Shown here: positions 1-8,926 of the stretch, in pieces
Layout: every line of letters starts with the position of its first letter
Position numbering within the stretch: the first letter of the stretch is position 1
DNA from: Eretmocerus hayati
Taxonomy: Eukaryota; Arthropoda; Insecta; Hymenoptera; Aphelinidae
DNA: 64,000 bases
Direction: 5' to 3'
NCBI GenBank assembly: GCA_029851415.1
Contig: CM056742.1
Location: 157,981,121 to 158,045,120, forward strand
Notes under the pieces: generated by a model
What the model saw: only the letters and a program-made list of their open reading frames with translations
Told to the model about the DNA's origin: nothing
Databases searched by the model: none
Made by a program: the position numbers and the translations under genes

Positions 1-1
1 G

Positions 2-1171
2 GCAAGCACTTCTGGGAGTGTGGAAACACCCAGTCGCGCCCAACTGGATCAACAACGCACCGTCTCGCTTGAGCGCACCGCTCGCGTGACACGCCACCAA
101 CGTCAGCGGACCCTTGGCTCGGAGCAGGAGCTCGAGTCCCTCCTGGACGGAGCACAGCTGCCTATACGCCGGAGGACATCCCGCAAGGACCTTGCTCCGA
201 CCGGACCATCGCCTGCTGTGCCATACGACGACCCTGCAGATCCCCAAGCCGGAGCTCAGCAGCAGCAGCCGACGGATCCCGCCTCCGTCAACCAGGTACC
301 TACTCATCCGAATTCACTTGTTGCTCCAGAAGCTGCAGCGGACGTTTCGGCGGCCAATCCGGAGCCACCTGCGATCACCATGGACGACCTCCGGCTGATG
401 TTCCGTCAACTCGCTGGCACGCCCCTCAACCCTCCGGACTTCACTGGTGCGGAGCACGAGGACCCAGCGAAGTTCATCACGAAGTGTACGGAGCACTTCC
501 GGCGCCTCGGGACCGAGGAGGCCTTCAAGGTGCAAGTGGCCGAACGCGCACTCAAGGGTGACGCCGAGAAGTGGTGGTCCTGCTACAAGAACCTGGCTGT
601 CGACTGGACCCGTTTCACCGAGCTGTTCCTGTCCCGCTTTGACTCATCGCAGCTTCGACTCCGACTCAAGGCCAAACTCTACGGACAGGCCCAAGGCGAA
701 AAGGAGGATGTGAGTACTTTCATTGAAAAACGTAACCTCCTAGCTCGTCGTCTGCTTCCTGAGGCCACCGAGGAGGAGCTAGTGACCTTGATCACGGAGT
801 CACTGAACGCGTCTATCCGCTGCCACCTGCGAGGCAACCCGCCGACCGCTGTAGGCGAGCTGCTGACCAGAGCCACGGAGGTCGAACACGACGAGCAGGC
901 CAAGCAGGCCGGCGCCCGCAAGTTCAACCCAGCCAACAACAACCAGGGCAAGGGCAATGCTGCCACTCCAGCGCAGCCATCGAAGGCTGTGCGAGACTTC
1001 AAGCAGGTCAATGGTGAGAGATTGCCTAAATGTGATTATTGCCCTGAATATCATTGGCACAGGGATTGCCCCAAACGACCCCAGTACCCGAAGGCCACGA
1101 CTCCGGGAAACTGGCGGGAAGCGGGGAATGCTGCGGGCACACCCGCTTCGACACCTGCAGCCCCGCAATAA
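2..1171 (+). CDS. gag: Gag polyprotein (partial, N-terminus off window)
   Basis: Structural protein of the retrotransposon particle. The frame is open to the first base of the window. The first in-frame ATG lies only at 380, so the real start is probably upstream; the GTG at 20 has no special support. The N-terminal third is Gln/Pro/Ala-rich and low complexity. The middle, roughly 440-880, has the retrotransposon Gag/capsid pattern: an FTG-type start, paired Trp in EKWW, then FTELFLSRF and EVEH further on. Near the C-terminus is one zinc-knuckle-like motif, CDYCPEYHWHRDC (1030-1068), an irregular CCHC nucleic-acid-binding finger. The last 124 bases overlap the pol frame, and a slippery site in the overlap links the two. 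The family is secure; the exact clade is not. Confidence 0.9.
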   Translation, partial: ASTSGSVETPSRAQLDQQRTVSLERTARVTRHQRQRTLGSEQELESLLDGAQLPIRRRTSRKDLAPTGPSPAVPYDDPADPQAGAQQQQPTDPASVNQVPTHPNSLVAPEAAADVSAANPEPPAITMDDLRLMFRQLAGTPLNPPDFTGAEHEDPAKFITKCTEHFRRLGTEEAFKVQVAERALKGDAEKWWSCYKNLAVDWTRFTELFLSRFDSSQLRLRLKAKLYGQAQGEKEDVSTFIEKRNLLARRLLPEATEEELVTLITESLNASIRCHLRGNPPTAVGELLTRATEVEHDEQAKQAGARKFNPANNNQGKGNAATPAQPSKAVRDFKQVNGERLPKCDYCPEYHWHRDCPKRPQYPKATTPGNWREAGNAAGTPASTPAAPQ

Positions 1172-4100
1172 GCGCTGCAGCCGCAGACGCCACCGGACTC
1201 CACGCCGCCAACCTAGACATCTGGATTGGAGGGAAGCTCGTCGCAGCGCTCGTCGACTCGGCAGCATCCGACAACTTCATCTCGCCACGGTGCATCCCGG
1301 ACGGAGCCATCGTGCAGAGAATCCAGCCACGCGGAGCCAAGCTGGCAAGCAGTGGAACCGAGATGCGCGTCCAAGCAACCTGCACACTCGCCGTGCGGAT
1401 CCAAAACTTCGAATGTGACGTCAAGTTCTTCGTCGCCGAGGAGCTTCGACCTGCCGCCATCCTCGGACGACGATGGCTTAAGGAGGTGAAGGCCGTCCAT
1501 GACCACGACCTCGACTGCCTCTACCTAGGAACCAGCAAAAGGATCCGGGTATTCCTGGGACGCGCCCCTGACGGGCCATCGACCCACTTGCAAGAGCAAG
1601 TATGGAGCAAGGTAAACCACGGATTCCCTAATGAATATGTTGATCAATTCAAGGAAATCATGATGCGACACGTGAGGATCTTCGATGATTCGGCGCCCCT
1701 GGCCAGGACACCCTTCATCATGCACGAGATCAGAGTCACGGACCGTCGCCCCTTCAAGATTCCGCCTTATCGCTACTCTGCTGAGAAGAAGCGAGCGATA
1801 AGCGACATGGTCAAACAAATGCTGGCAGATGGAGTCGTCGAGGCAGCCTCATCCCCATACAGCTCACCCATCGTACTGGTGGACAAACACGATGGTACCT
1901 TCCGCTTCTGCGTCGACTTCCGGAGGATCAACAGCGTCACGGAGGATGCAGGTCAACCGAACCCGGTCATCCATGAGGTCCTCAAGGAAATCGGCGGAGC
2001 CACCATCTTCACGACGATTGACCTTCGAAAATGCTATTGGCAGATCCCGCTGACCGCGGACTCCAAGCAATTCACTGCCTTCTGCACACCAGACGGCGGA
2101 CAATACGTATTCAACGTTGCAGCTTTCGGATTAAAGAACTCCGGGAGGACTTGCAACCAACTCATCGGGATGGAAGTGCTACTCGGACTACTTGGTGAGT
2201 TCTGTCTGAATTTCCAGGACGATATTGTCATTTTTTCACACAGCTGGTCAGACCACCTCGTCCACGTCGCCAAAGTCTTGGAACGACTGTCGATGTACGG
2301 ACTGGCCTGTGCCATTGACAAATGCCACTTCGGAAAGGACCGCCTGGAGTTCCTGGGCCATGTGGTATCCACGGACCACAACGAGGCCAAGATGGAGCAC
2401 ATTCGCGCTGTCTTGGAGTTCGCCCCACCACGCAACAAGAAGGACTTACAGAGGTTCCTGGGCATCGCCAACTGGCTCCGGGAGTATATTCCCAACTTCT
2501 CCGAGATTGCAGCACCTATGACGGAACTCCTCAAGGGCAAATCTTGGAAATGGACCCAGGCTGCGCAGGCTTCGATGGACCTCGTCAAAGAAGCCTTCAA
2601 GAAGCCGTTGAAGCTCCATCGACCTCGATTGGACCAGCGCTTCTACTTGCAGACCGATGCCAGCGACGCCGGCATGGGAGCCGTGCTTTTCCAACTGGGA
2701 CCAGAAGGAGAGCGGCACGTCATCTCCTATGCATCGGCTAAATTCACGACGACTGAGAGAGGCTATCACTCTAACGAACGAGAGTGCTTGGCCGTCATTT
2801 GGGCACTTCGCAAGTACAAACACTTGCTTGAAGATGCCCCATTCACCCTTCGCACGGACAACCAAGCCCTGAAATGGCTGGACCGTGTGAAATACGAGCG
2901 GGGTAAGTTGACACGATGGGCAATGTTTTTGAGTCGTTTTAGTTTCAGTGTGGAACACGTCCCTGGACGAGAGAACCAGCTGCCAGACGCACTGTCTCGT
3001 GCCCCAGGAGATGAGGACTTCGAGGACCAGGAGCACGACTACGACGCCCTGACGCCTCCAGTCAGTTCACCACCCTCAGACGAGCTCATTACTGCCTGCG
3101 TGGAATGCAACTGGTTGGATGACTACCTCCGCCAGGCTCAAGACGACACCAGGGAACTACCTCAAGGACCGGAATGGAGCACGCACGACGGTTTGCTGTC
3201 ATACTGCCGAGATCCGGCCAACCCGAGGATCTACGTTCCTGAGTCCGCACGCGACGTCGTCCTGCACCATTTCCACAACGACCCGCTCGCCGGCCATCCT
3301 GGTGCTGCGGAGACACTCCGCCAGATACGCGGAGAGATACGCGGAGAGTACTACTGGCCCGGACTTCGCAACGACGTCCGACAACATGTGCGAGCATGCG
3401 GACCCTGCAACCTCACCAAGGCTGCACGACCAGCGGATGCCGGAGCCAACATCGCCAGGAAGCCGAAACGACCTTGGGAACAAGTGGCCTTGGATCTGAT
3501 GGGCCCTTATCCCCGGACGCCCCGGGGGAAGCGGTTCATTCTGGTCGTCACGGACTTGTTCTCCCGATGGACGGAAGCCTTCCCCATCTCATCATCGACG
3601 ACCGAGGTCATCGCCAACGTCCTGGAGACGGAAGTGTTCCAACGATGGGGATACCCGGGAGCCGTACTCTCCGACAACGCACCACAGTTCAAAGGTGCAA
3701 AATGGCTTCGCCTCTGCGACAAGTGGCAAGTCGAAGTATGGACTACGCCTGCATACCATCCCCAGGCGAATCCTACGGAACGTCGGAACCAAGAGATCAA
3801 GAAGGGACTACGCCTGGCCTTACTTCCGTACCAACACCAAACCAACTGGGACCTGGAGGTCCCAAGAATCCTGTTCGCCATGCGCCGCCGATGCAACGCC
3901 GCCACTGGATTCTCACCTAGTGAGCTGCTCCTGGGACACAACATCGCTCGCCCAGGGGAACGAGTCTCGCCACGATCGGACGATCTCGAGACCCGCATCG
4001 CTGCAGCCAACCAGGCACAGGATCACTTCACCAGCAGCTGGAGACCTTCGGATGAAGTCTTCACGGAGGGCGACATGGTGTTCATCAAGACGCACCCCCT

Positions 4101-4704
4101 TTCCAAAGCTGCCGATAACTTCAACGCTGGCCTCGCCCCGAAATGGGAAGGCCCATACGAGATCGTCCACTGTCATTCAGCGCAGGTGTTCACCGTCGAC
4201 CGTCCCGGAAACACCGCCCTGAAGGTGCACATCTCGCAGGTCAAGCGAGACCACACAGCTCCAGCCCCTCCTGCGGCTGAACCTGGGTCACCATCCCCCG
4301 CAACCAGCGGCGCCAAGGATGCAGACGGACCCCGAATCGAGCGGCCACATCCGCCGACCACACCTGCCGGTGGGGACGCCCACTTGTCCGAGGACCAAGG
4401 TCGGAATGGATCCGCAACCGTCCCCATTGCCACGACCCCTGATCGTGCGCAGGACGACATCGCAAACCACGTCGAGGAGGACTCCCCGACAAACGTTGCC
4501 GAGGTGGACATCTTGGCAGAACCATACCCAGGGGTAGCGGATGCGCCCCGAGTCCTGAGCAACCAGCAATGGAAGCGACGTAGAGGGCGACCTACCTTAG
4601 CAAAAGCAGCACGGAGAGAAGCCGAGCGCAAGCTCGCCTACCCACCGCCTAGCCACCGCTACAATTTGAGGAGCCGGAGGAAATCCCCAGCTCCGGAACA
4701 ATAA
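1054..4704 (+). CDS. pol: Pol polyprotein: protease, RT, RNase H, integrase
   Basis: Expressed as a Gag-Pol fusion after the -1 slip near 1111; the nominal start at 1054 is a TTG, not a real initiator. Numbering from 1054, domains in order are: aspartic protease with ALVDSAAS (Asp 68); reverse transcriptase from about residue 225 to 470, with FQDD at 387-390 in place of the common YxDD; RNase H from about 525 (QTDAS, Asp 535; later the TDNQALKWL motif); integrase with a His/Cys zinc region from about 738, and catalytic Asp 814, Asp 874 and Glu 909 (34 residues between the last two). A GPY/F-like KWEGPYEIV follows. The tail is Pro/Ala-rich and ends in basic RRRGRP and YNLRSR motifs, with no chromodomain. 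No stop or frameshift was seen over 1,216 codons. The copy may be active. Confidence 0.95.
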   Translation: MAQGLPQTTPVPEGHDSGKLAGSGECCGHTRFDTCSPAISAAAADATGLHAANLDIWIGGKLVAALVDSAASDNFISPRCIPDGAIVQRIQPRGAKLASSGTEMRVQATCTLAVRIQNFECDVKFFVAEELRPAAILGRRWLKEVKAVHDHDLDCLYLGTSKRIRVFLGRAPDGPSTHLQEQVWSKVNHGFPNEYVDQFKEIMMRHVRIFDDSAPLARTPFIMHEIRVTDRRPFKIPPYRYSAEKKRAISDMVKQMLADGVVEAASSPYSSPIVLVDKHDGTFRFCVDFRRINSVTEDAGQPNPVIHEVLKEIGGATIFTTIDLRKCYWQIPLTADSKQFTAFCTPDGGQYVFNVAAFGLKNSGRTCNQLIGMEVLLGLLGEFCLNFQDDIVIFSHSWSDHLVHVAKVLERLSMYGLACAIDKCHFGKDRLEFLGHVVSTDHNEAKMEHIRAVLEFAPPRNKKDLQRFLGIANWLREYIPNFSEIAAPMTELLKGKSWKWTQAAQASMDLVKEAFKKPLKLHRPRLDQRFYLQTDASDAGMGAVLFQLGPEGERHVISYASAKFTTTERGYHSNERECLAVIWALRKYKHLLEDAPFTLRTDNQALKWLDRVKYERGKLTRWAMFLSRFSFSVEHVPGRENQLPDALSRAPGDEDFEDQEHDYDALTPPVSSPPSDELITACVECNWLDDYLRQAQDDTRELPQGPEWSTHDGLLSYCRDPANPRIYVPESARDVVLHHFHNDPLAGHPGAAETLRQIRGEIRGEYYWPGLRNDVRQHVRACGPCNLTKAARPADAGANIARKPKRPWEQVALDLMGPYPRTPRGKRFILVVTDLFSRWTEAFPISSSTTEVIANVLETEVFQRWGYPGAVLSDNAPQFKGAKWLRLCDKWQVEVWTTPAYHPQANPTERRNQEIKKGLRLALLPYQHQTNWDLEVPRILFAMRRRCNAATGFSPSELLLGHNIARPGERVSPRSDDLETRIAAANQAQDHFTSSWRPSDEVFTEGDMVFIKTHPLSKAADNFNAGLAPKWEGPYEIVHCHSAQVFTVDRPGNTALKVHISQVKRDHTAPAPPAAEPGSPSPATSGAKDADGPRIERPHPPTTPAGGDAHLSEDQGRNGSATVPIATTPDRAQDDIANHVEEDSPTNVAEVDILAEPYPGVADAPRVLSNQQWKRRRGRPTLAKAARREAERKLAYPPPSHRYNLRSRRKSPAPEQ
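1105..1164 (+). promoter_or_regulatory. Programmed -1 frameshift site with downstream hairpin
   Basis: The heptamer G GGA AAC occupies 1105-1111 and is in the correct phase of the gag frame (CCG GGA AAC). A one-base backward slip there moves ribosomes exactly into the pol frame. GGGAAAC is a known slippery heptamer, used for example at a gag-pro junction in betaretroviruses. Downstream, GCGGG (1133-1137) pairs with CCCGC (1142-1146) around a CACA loop. GCTGC (1130-1134) could alternatively pair with GCAGC (1157-1161). Either could be the stimulatory structure, though both lie further from the slip site than the usual 5-9 nt. The pol frame has a stop at 1045-1047 and no nearby ATG, so it needs a frameshift to be expressed. 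Confidence 0.75.
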
Positions 4705-4777
4705 TTAAGTATAACTATCTGGCCAGAATATATAATCAATCATGTATAATCATAGTATGTATCTTAGAATTAGTTTG

Positions 4778-4795
4778 GTCGAATAAAAAGTCGAC
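4778..4795 (+). terminator. AATAAA poly(A) signal inside a small hairpin
   Basis: GTCGA (4778-4782) and TCGAC (4791-4795) can pair, placing AATAAA (4782-4787) mostly in the loop. It lies about 80 bases after the pol stop, a sensible place for 3'-end formation of the element's RNA. In a canonical LTR the signal should lie downstream of the TATA box, which it does not, so its role is uncertain. Confidence 0.4.
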
Positions 4796-4924
4796 AAGGT
4801 ACCGAATGCGATGCACACTCACGGCACTGTTCATGCAAAAATAATATCCGCGTCGATCCCCCGGACGATTTGACGTGGGCATACCCCCGCATTTAATTTT
4901 GATCGCCGCGAATATATAATTTTT

Positions 4925-5305
4925 CCATTACTACGATCGTACGCTCTTCCAGCGTACGCACGGCATAGATCTTGTATCTACGGTTCCTAGAAATTTGACA
5001 TGAAAACTTTGTAACTGACATGACCCATTACTTTACCGTGAAAGTAACGCTTCTCCAACGTACGCCCCAGGTCGTAAAGTTTTCCGAGAAAAAGTCATTC
5101 AAAATATTTTGTAACTCGACAGTCACATTACATTAACAGAGAAGTAACGCTTATCCACCGTACCGATCAGGCCATAAAGTTTTCCAGGAAAAATACTAAA
5201 AACCCTTGTAACTGGACAGCCCTATTACGACAACGGAAAAGTAACGCTCCCCCAACGTACGCGGCAGATCATAAATTCACTCTCATAAATCTTCGAATTA
5301 GTAAA
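4925..5305 (+). repeat. Direct repeats (~100 bp x3 plus partials) in LTR upstream region
   Basis: Three diverged copies start with GTAACT at 5011, 5111 and 5208 (periods 100 and 97). Each carries a conserved core near AAGTAACGCT...CCAACGTACG and then TAAAGTTTTCC or a decayed version. A partial copy of the core lies at about 4925-4975, and another at 5374-5408 just before the TATA box. Upstream direct repeats of this kind often act as enhancers in retroelement LTRs. Here that role is inferred from position only. Confidence 0.75.
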
Positions 5306-5340
5306 ACCCAGCAAATGTACGTCGCTCCGTACGGTTCTCA

Positions 5341-5368
5341 CGCATTACATTCCCGCTAATGTAATGCG
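5341..5368. repeat. Perfect 11-bp inverted repeat upstream of the LTR promoter
   Basis: CGCATTACATT (5341-5351) and AATGTAATGCG (5358-5368) are perfect inverse complements around a 6-base spacer. They end about 44 bases upstream of the TATA box. A dyad of this kind suits a dimeric transcription factor, but no specific factor is implied. Confidence 0.7.
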
Positions 5369-5411
5369 CCGCTCCCATTACGCGTACGCTTCTCAAGCGT
5401 ACGAACATGGG

Positions 5412-5450
5412 TATATAAGGCCGCGCTTCCCAAGCTCGGCAGCTCAGTCT
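5412..5450 (+). promoter_or_regulatory. LTR core promoter: TATA box and initiator
   Basis: TATATAAGG starts at 5412, and TCAGTC, a good match to the arthropod initiator TCAGT, starts at 5444. The ~32-base spacing is right for TATA-to-Inr. The predicted transcript starts near 5446 and runs rightwards towards the short ORF at 5710. Confidence 0.75.
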
Positions 5451-5709
5451 TCTCCAGCTCGCCGTCGCGACGCTGTCTCCACGACACTTGGCCCAGCCGT
5501 GGCCCGACGCACCCGACTCAACGTGCCCCGCCGCGACCGTTCCAAGTTGCCCCGGTGGCATGAGTGACCAAGTGTGCGTAGTGTTTGTGTTTCGCACCTC
5601 GAGTACCGAGTCGCAATTGTGTCTTGAAACTGTGAGAATTATTCGAGTGCCTAACCCCGTTCCTACCCCGACGACGGCGTGAGCACGCCCACGCACCTGG
5701 ACCGGACGG

Positions 5710-5913
5710 ATGGACCGTCCCAGCCAACGGCACAGACGTCCCAAGACCTACGTACCCCGCTCCGAAGAGGAGCACCGACGAGACCTCGACGGACTTCAAC
5801 AGGCCAAACGCTTGGCGCTGCTCGGAGCGTTGAAAGCTGAGGCCTCAACTCAACAAAACAAGACTGCTCAACCCTCAACTATCTCGTCTCCGGCCAGCGA
5901 GACGCGGGAGTGA
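5710..5913 (+). CDS. Short ORF downstream of the LTR promoter, possibly a truncated gag start
   Basis: A 67-codon ATG ORF begins about 264 bases after the predicted LTR transcription start, the usual place for gag. It is basic and charged (RHRRPKTYVPRSEEEHRRD) with a helical Leu/Ala-rich middle (LQQAKRLALLGALKAEAS). It stops with TGA at 5911, just where GC-rich sequence ends. Two readings fit: the LTR itself contains the first codons of gag (as in Ty1), or a second, tandem copy broken shortly after gag begins. Gag in the left part of the window enters already in progress, so direct comparison is impossible here. Confidence 0.4.
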   Translation: MDRPSQRHRRPKTYVPRSEEEHRRDLDGLQQAKRLALLGALKAEASTQQNKTAQPSTISSPASETRE

Positions 5914-5940
5914 AATTATTTTCATCCCCATTGACGAGGT

Positions 5941-8849
5941 TTCCCGTAAGCGGAATTCCGAGCCCCGTCACAGTGATACATATAATGTTAGTATCTTTGC
6001 CGCTTGATTGAATCCGAACACCGGCAGTATATGAAATTTTCTTGTCTATTCTGGAATAATACACGAACGCGAACTCAATTATCGACAATTCATATGAGTT
6101 AGCACGTTGACTGATGAATGGCTCACGATGAGGAGATGAAATGAAAAGCTTCACGATGGTTCTATCCTACTCGATACAGTTGCGATTCGTATTCAATATT
6201 CATGAAGCCTCCTAAAGTGGCTATAGCATCAGATTATGTATGAGCCATTGCGTTTGTATTTGGACACAGGAGAGAGGACTCGGAATTTTAACGTGCTGCT
6301 CGATTCATCCAAAATTCAAAGTACTGCGTTACCAAGGGTTGCCTATTTGCTCCCGATCTGCATACTTTTCCTTCTGAATATTTCGCTCGACCCGACTAAT
6401 ATTATGCGTGTGTTACTATTCAACCTAATTGATTTCCACAGAACGTAGTGAATTTGACAATCTCCCAACGTTTGATGTCCATGTAGCATCTAGAAGAAGC
6501 TTCGGATTACGGAACGAAGGCCCATTCGATGCTCAAGAATTTCTATTTCAAATCAGGTCAGTCTTAAAATGTGAGATGAAGAGCGGCAGCACAGACATTT
6601 GATGTGAACGCCCAAACCTCTTCAGCTTTTGTTTGACTCATAAAAAGTAGCAAAAAAGCAAATATATTGGTCTAATATACTTACAAAACTCATAGATCTC
6701 TATTGGCGGTACATCGATTAGATCAAGAAAAAATGCGTTTTGCACTAATCTATTTTTTTGATCGTGCCATTGGCCTCATCAGAAGATGTTTGAAAACAAC
6801 AAAAGGTTAATTCACCATTCTCCCTAGAATTGAGTCATTGCAGTTGATTTTTGGTCAAAAAGACTCACGAATGCAACAATCCATTCATTTTGGAGAGATC
6901 GTTGTCCTGAAGCGATATAATTATTCTTCCGAAAATGAGCCCAACGCGATGTACCGCAAGCCCCTTTAAACGGACTTGTAACAATTAATGGGAAATCCCC
7001 AGGCGCTCTTTTGGTTCACCCTCGTCCGGTTAAATAGCGTACATACGCACCCACTCCATTCATTCTGCGTCCGCAAACAAGAGCTTGATTAAGTGTGCTG
7101 CAAATGAGAGGAGAGTTAAAAGATTGCTTTGGGAATTATTTGTCTTTTTGGCTCTTGATCTAAAATTGCCGAACCGCGCTATTCCTATGTGACCTCAAAT
7201 ATTTATCTTCTGTCAATAAATTCTTGTCCAAATAAATTGCTTCAGACTCAAACGATGAGACTCAACTCTCGGAATTTCAAGGTTTTTGTTTAATATTATG
7301 GGGGCTGCTCTCTTCACGATCGTTTTTGGGGAAAACTACAGCGCTTGTTCTCAGATAGAAGGAGAGAGAGCTTTTTTTGTACAATGTTGGAATGATTTTT
7401 CCAGGAAGTGATCAAAGGTCATGACACTTATCAGAATCCCCATGAAATTTTCTGAGAACTATATTTGAAAATATTTCGACCACTTTCAAACCTTGACTCC
7501 ATCATTAGAATTTGTGGAATCTAACTCAGTAAAGACGAGAACTAGGTTAGCTAAGATATCTCCAACGAGTAACTTTGTCCATAAATCGTGGCTCTCGTTG
7601 TATGCATTTCCAAAATTTCCACCTAAATTCGGAGAGAATTTCTATGAAATCGTTTCGAGATCGCGTTTGTTGATAAGTAATAAGACAGTTGGAGTAGCGA
7701 TGCATTCTGAGAAAATGTATGGAGTTGCGAACGTTTATCCCAAGTGTGCAATATTTCAAGCTCGGCAATGTGAATTTCTCGCCTCTTACTTCCTTTCCAA
7801 TGCCCTAAAATCGCCCTTCAGGGACCAATACTTCAAAATCTCCTGTTTTTCTCTTTTATGAATGCCGAAGGGTAACCATTGAGTTCAAAGCTTCAAAGCG
7901 AGATAATCTCCCTCTTACGATTCTTTCCTCCTTTCTTCGTTTGTAAAGAGGCACGCAAACGTCTTATACGAACGTTTGAGTTTTGTCAGCGAGTTTTATT
8001 GAAAGCGCTGTATTATCTTCAGTTGAATACATCTTCCATTATTGAGAGCTTTTGAAGATCTTTTTCTACGTCCTCCACAGCTTCAGTGAGCTTTTGGGGA
8101 CATGCGAGTGGAAATAGGGTTATAGTTAGATTGTTTTGATGAGTCATGATATATACAACGATCGTCATTTCAATTCCCAAGAAAAGATTCCATCGTGATA
8201 TGTTTGAAACTTACAGTCTAATTTTAGTCAACATTTTTGTTCGTGAAACATGAAATTATCTTATGACGATTTCATTTTGTCACAGAGGCAAAGCAGTATG
8301 ATGGATGAGTTGGCAGGAATGAGAATTGCTCCTTGATCATTACACGATCAAAGTCAATTTTCAATATTCAGATCCCTGAGTTGATCCTGAACAATACCTG
8401 AACTTCCAGTCACTCTTGGGATAATTTTGTGAAAGGATAGATGATCAGAGCCATGTCGGAAGTATCATTCTTACTGATGATCGGCATTCAAGTGAGTTTT
8501 CTCTAGGGCAAAATTGATACTGTAGAAAAATTTAGAAAAGTTCGTTCTATATTGGCTATGAATTGTCCAAAATTTTGAGGGAAATTTCTGCAAATTTTCC
8601 TCGGCTGAGTGGCCAAACTGTTTGAGCGTTCATCGTGGAAACTTTGCAAGCACATCTCAATAGAGGCCATTCTTGCTATAGCTTCACCTTATGGAGTCTC
8701 AATTTCTTATGACCGTTCACTGCGAAGGCGAAATCGCGATTCCGATCTAGATTGCGAGAGAGTACAAATGCGCGTTTGAGTAGTTACGGAACCTTTTGGA
8801 AGATCATCAGTTTGGCATCTATTTACAGTATTTCCATGAAATCGAGTGG
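5941..8849. other. AT-rich intergenic stretch, no recognisable gene
   Basis: The longest open frame here (7493-7861, 122 codons) resembles no family I know and has no supporting features. No RNA gene, long inverted repeat or tandem array was seen. Confidence 0.6.
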
Positions 8850-8926
8850 GCCCTACTGGTGGGACCCGTCGCGCCCAGAGTTGGCAGCCATCATTCTGTG
8901 CGGTGGGCCCCACCGGTGGGGCCCAA
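8850..8926. repeat. Pair of GGGCCC...GGTGGG palindromic motifs
   Basis: TGGGCCCTACTGGTGGGACC (from about 8849) is an imperfect version of a perfect 22-base palindrome at 8904-8925 whose core is CCCCACCGGTGGGG. They lie about 54 bases apart in AT-rich DNA. The same motif recurs twice at 19027-19110 and once near 51078. At 19 kb it abuts a TTAA end, so these are probably subterminal repeats of a piggyBac-like non-autonomous element. Confidence 0.65.

Larger units (their letters stand above)
4705..5913 (+). repeat. 3' LTR-like block of the gypsy element (boundaries uncertain)
   Basis: This non-coding block directly follows pol. It has an RNA polymerase II promoter (TATA at 5412), three upstream ~100-bp direct repeats and an AATAAA signal at 4782, which is what an LTR U3-R-U5 would contain. 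There is no clear polypurine tract and no obvious TG...CA pair of ends. The 5' LTR that would prove the assignment is outside the window. GC-rich composition stops at about 5913, so part of the right end may be leader plus gag start rather than LTR. Confidence 0.6.
1..5940 (+). mobile_element. Ty3/gypsy LTR retrotransposon, left end cut by window
   Basis: The block reads gag, pol (protease, reverse transcriptase, RNase H, integrase), then a non-coding promoter-bearing stretch that behaves like a 3' LTR. This domain order is that of the Ty3/gypsy superfamily. Gag and pol are both uninterrupted, so the copy looks young. No env-like third ORF lies between pol and the LTR-like block, so it is a retrotransposon rather than an errantivirus-type element. 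The block is visibly GC-rich and uses C/G-ending codons, and composition drops sharply to AT-rich just after 5913. The 5' LTR, primer binding site and gag start are outside the window. The right boundary is approximate, because neither a polypurine tract nor a convincing LTR terminus was found. Confidence 0.93.

Noticed and set aside
1026..1460. Minus-strand and alternate-frame ORFs across gag-pol
   Set aside because: Shadows of the GC-rich coding sequence; the gag and pol frames carry the recognisable domains.
4705..5300. env gene after pol
   Set aside because: No ORF of suitable length, signal peptide or transmembrane segment; the block has promoter and repeat features instead.
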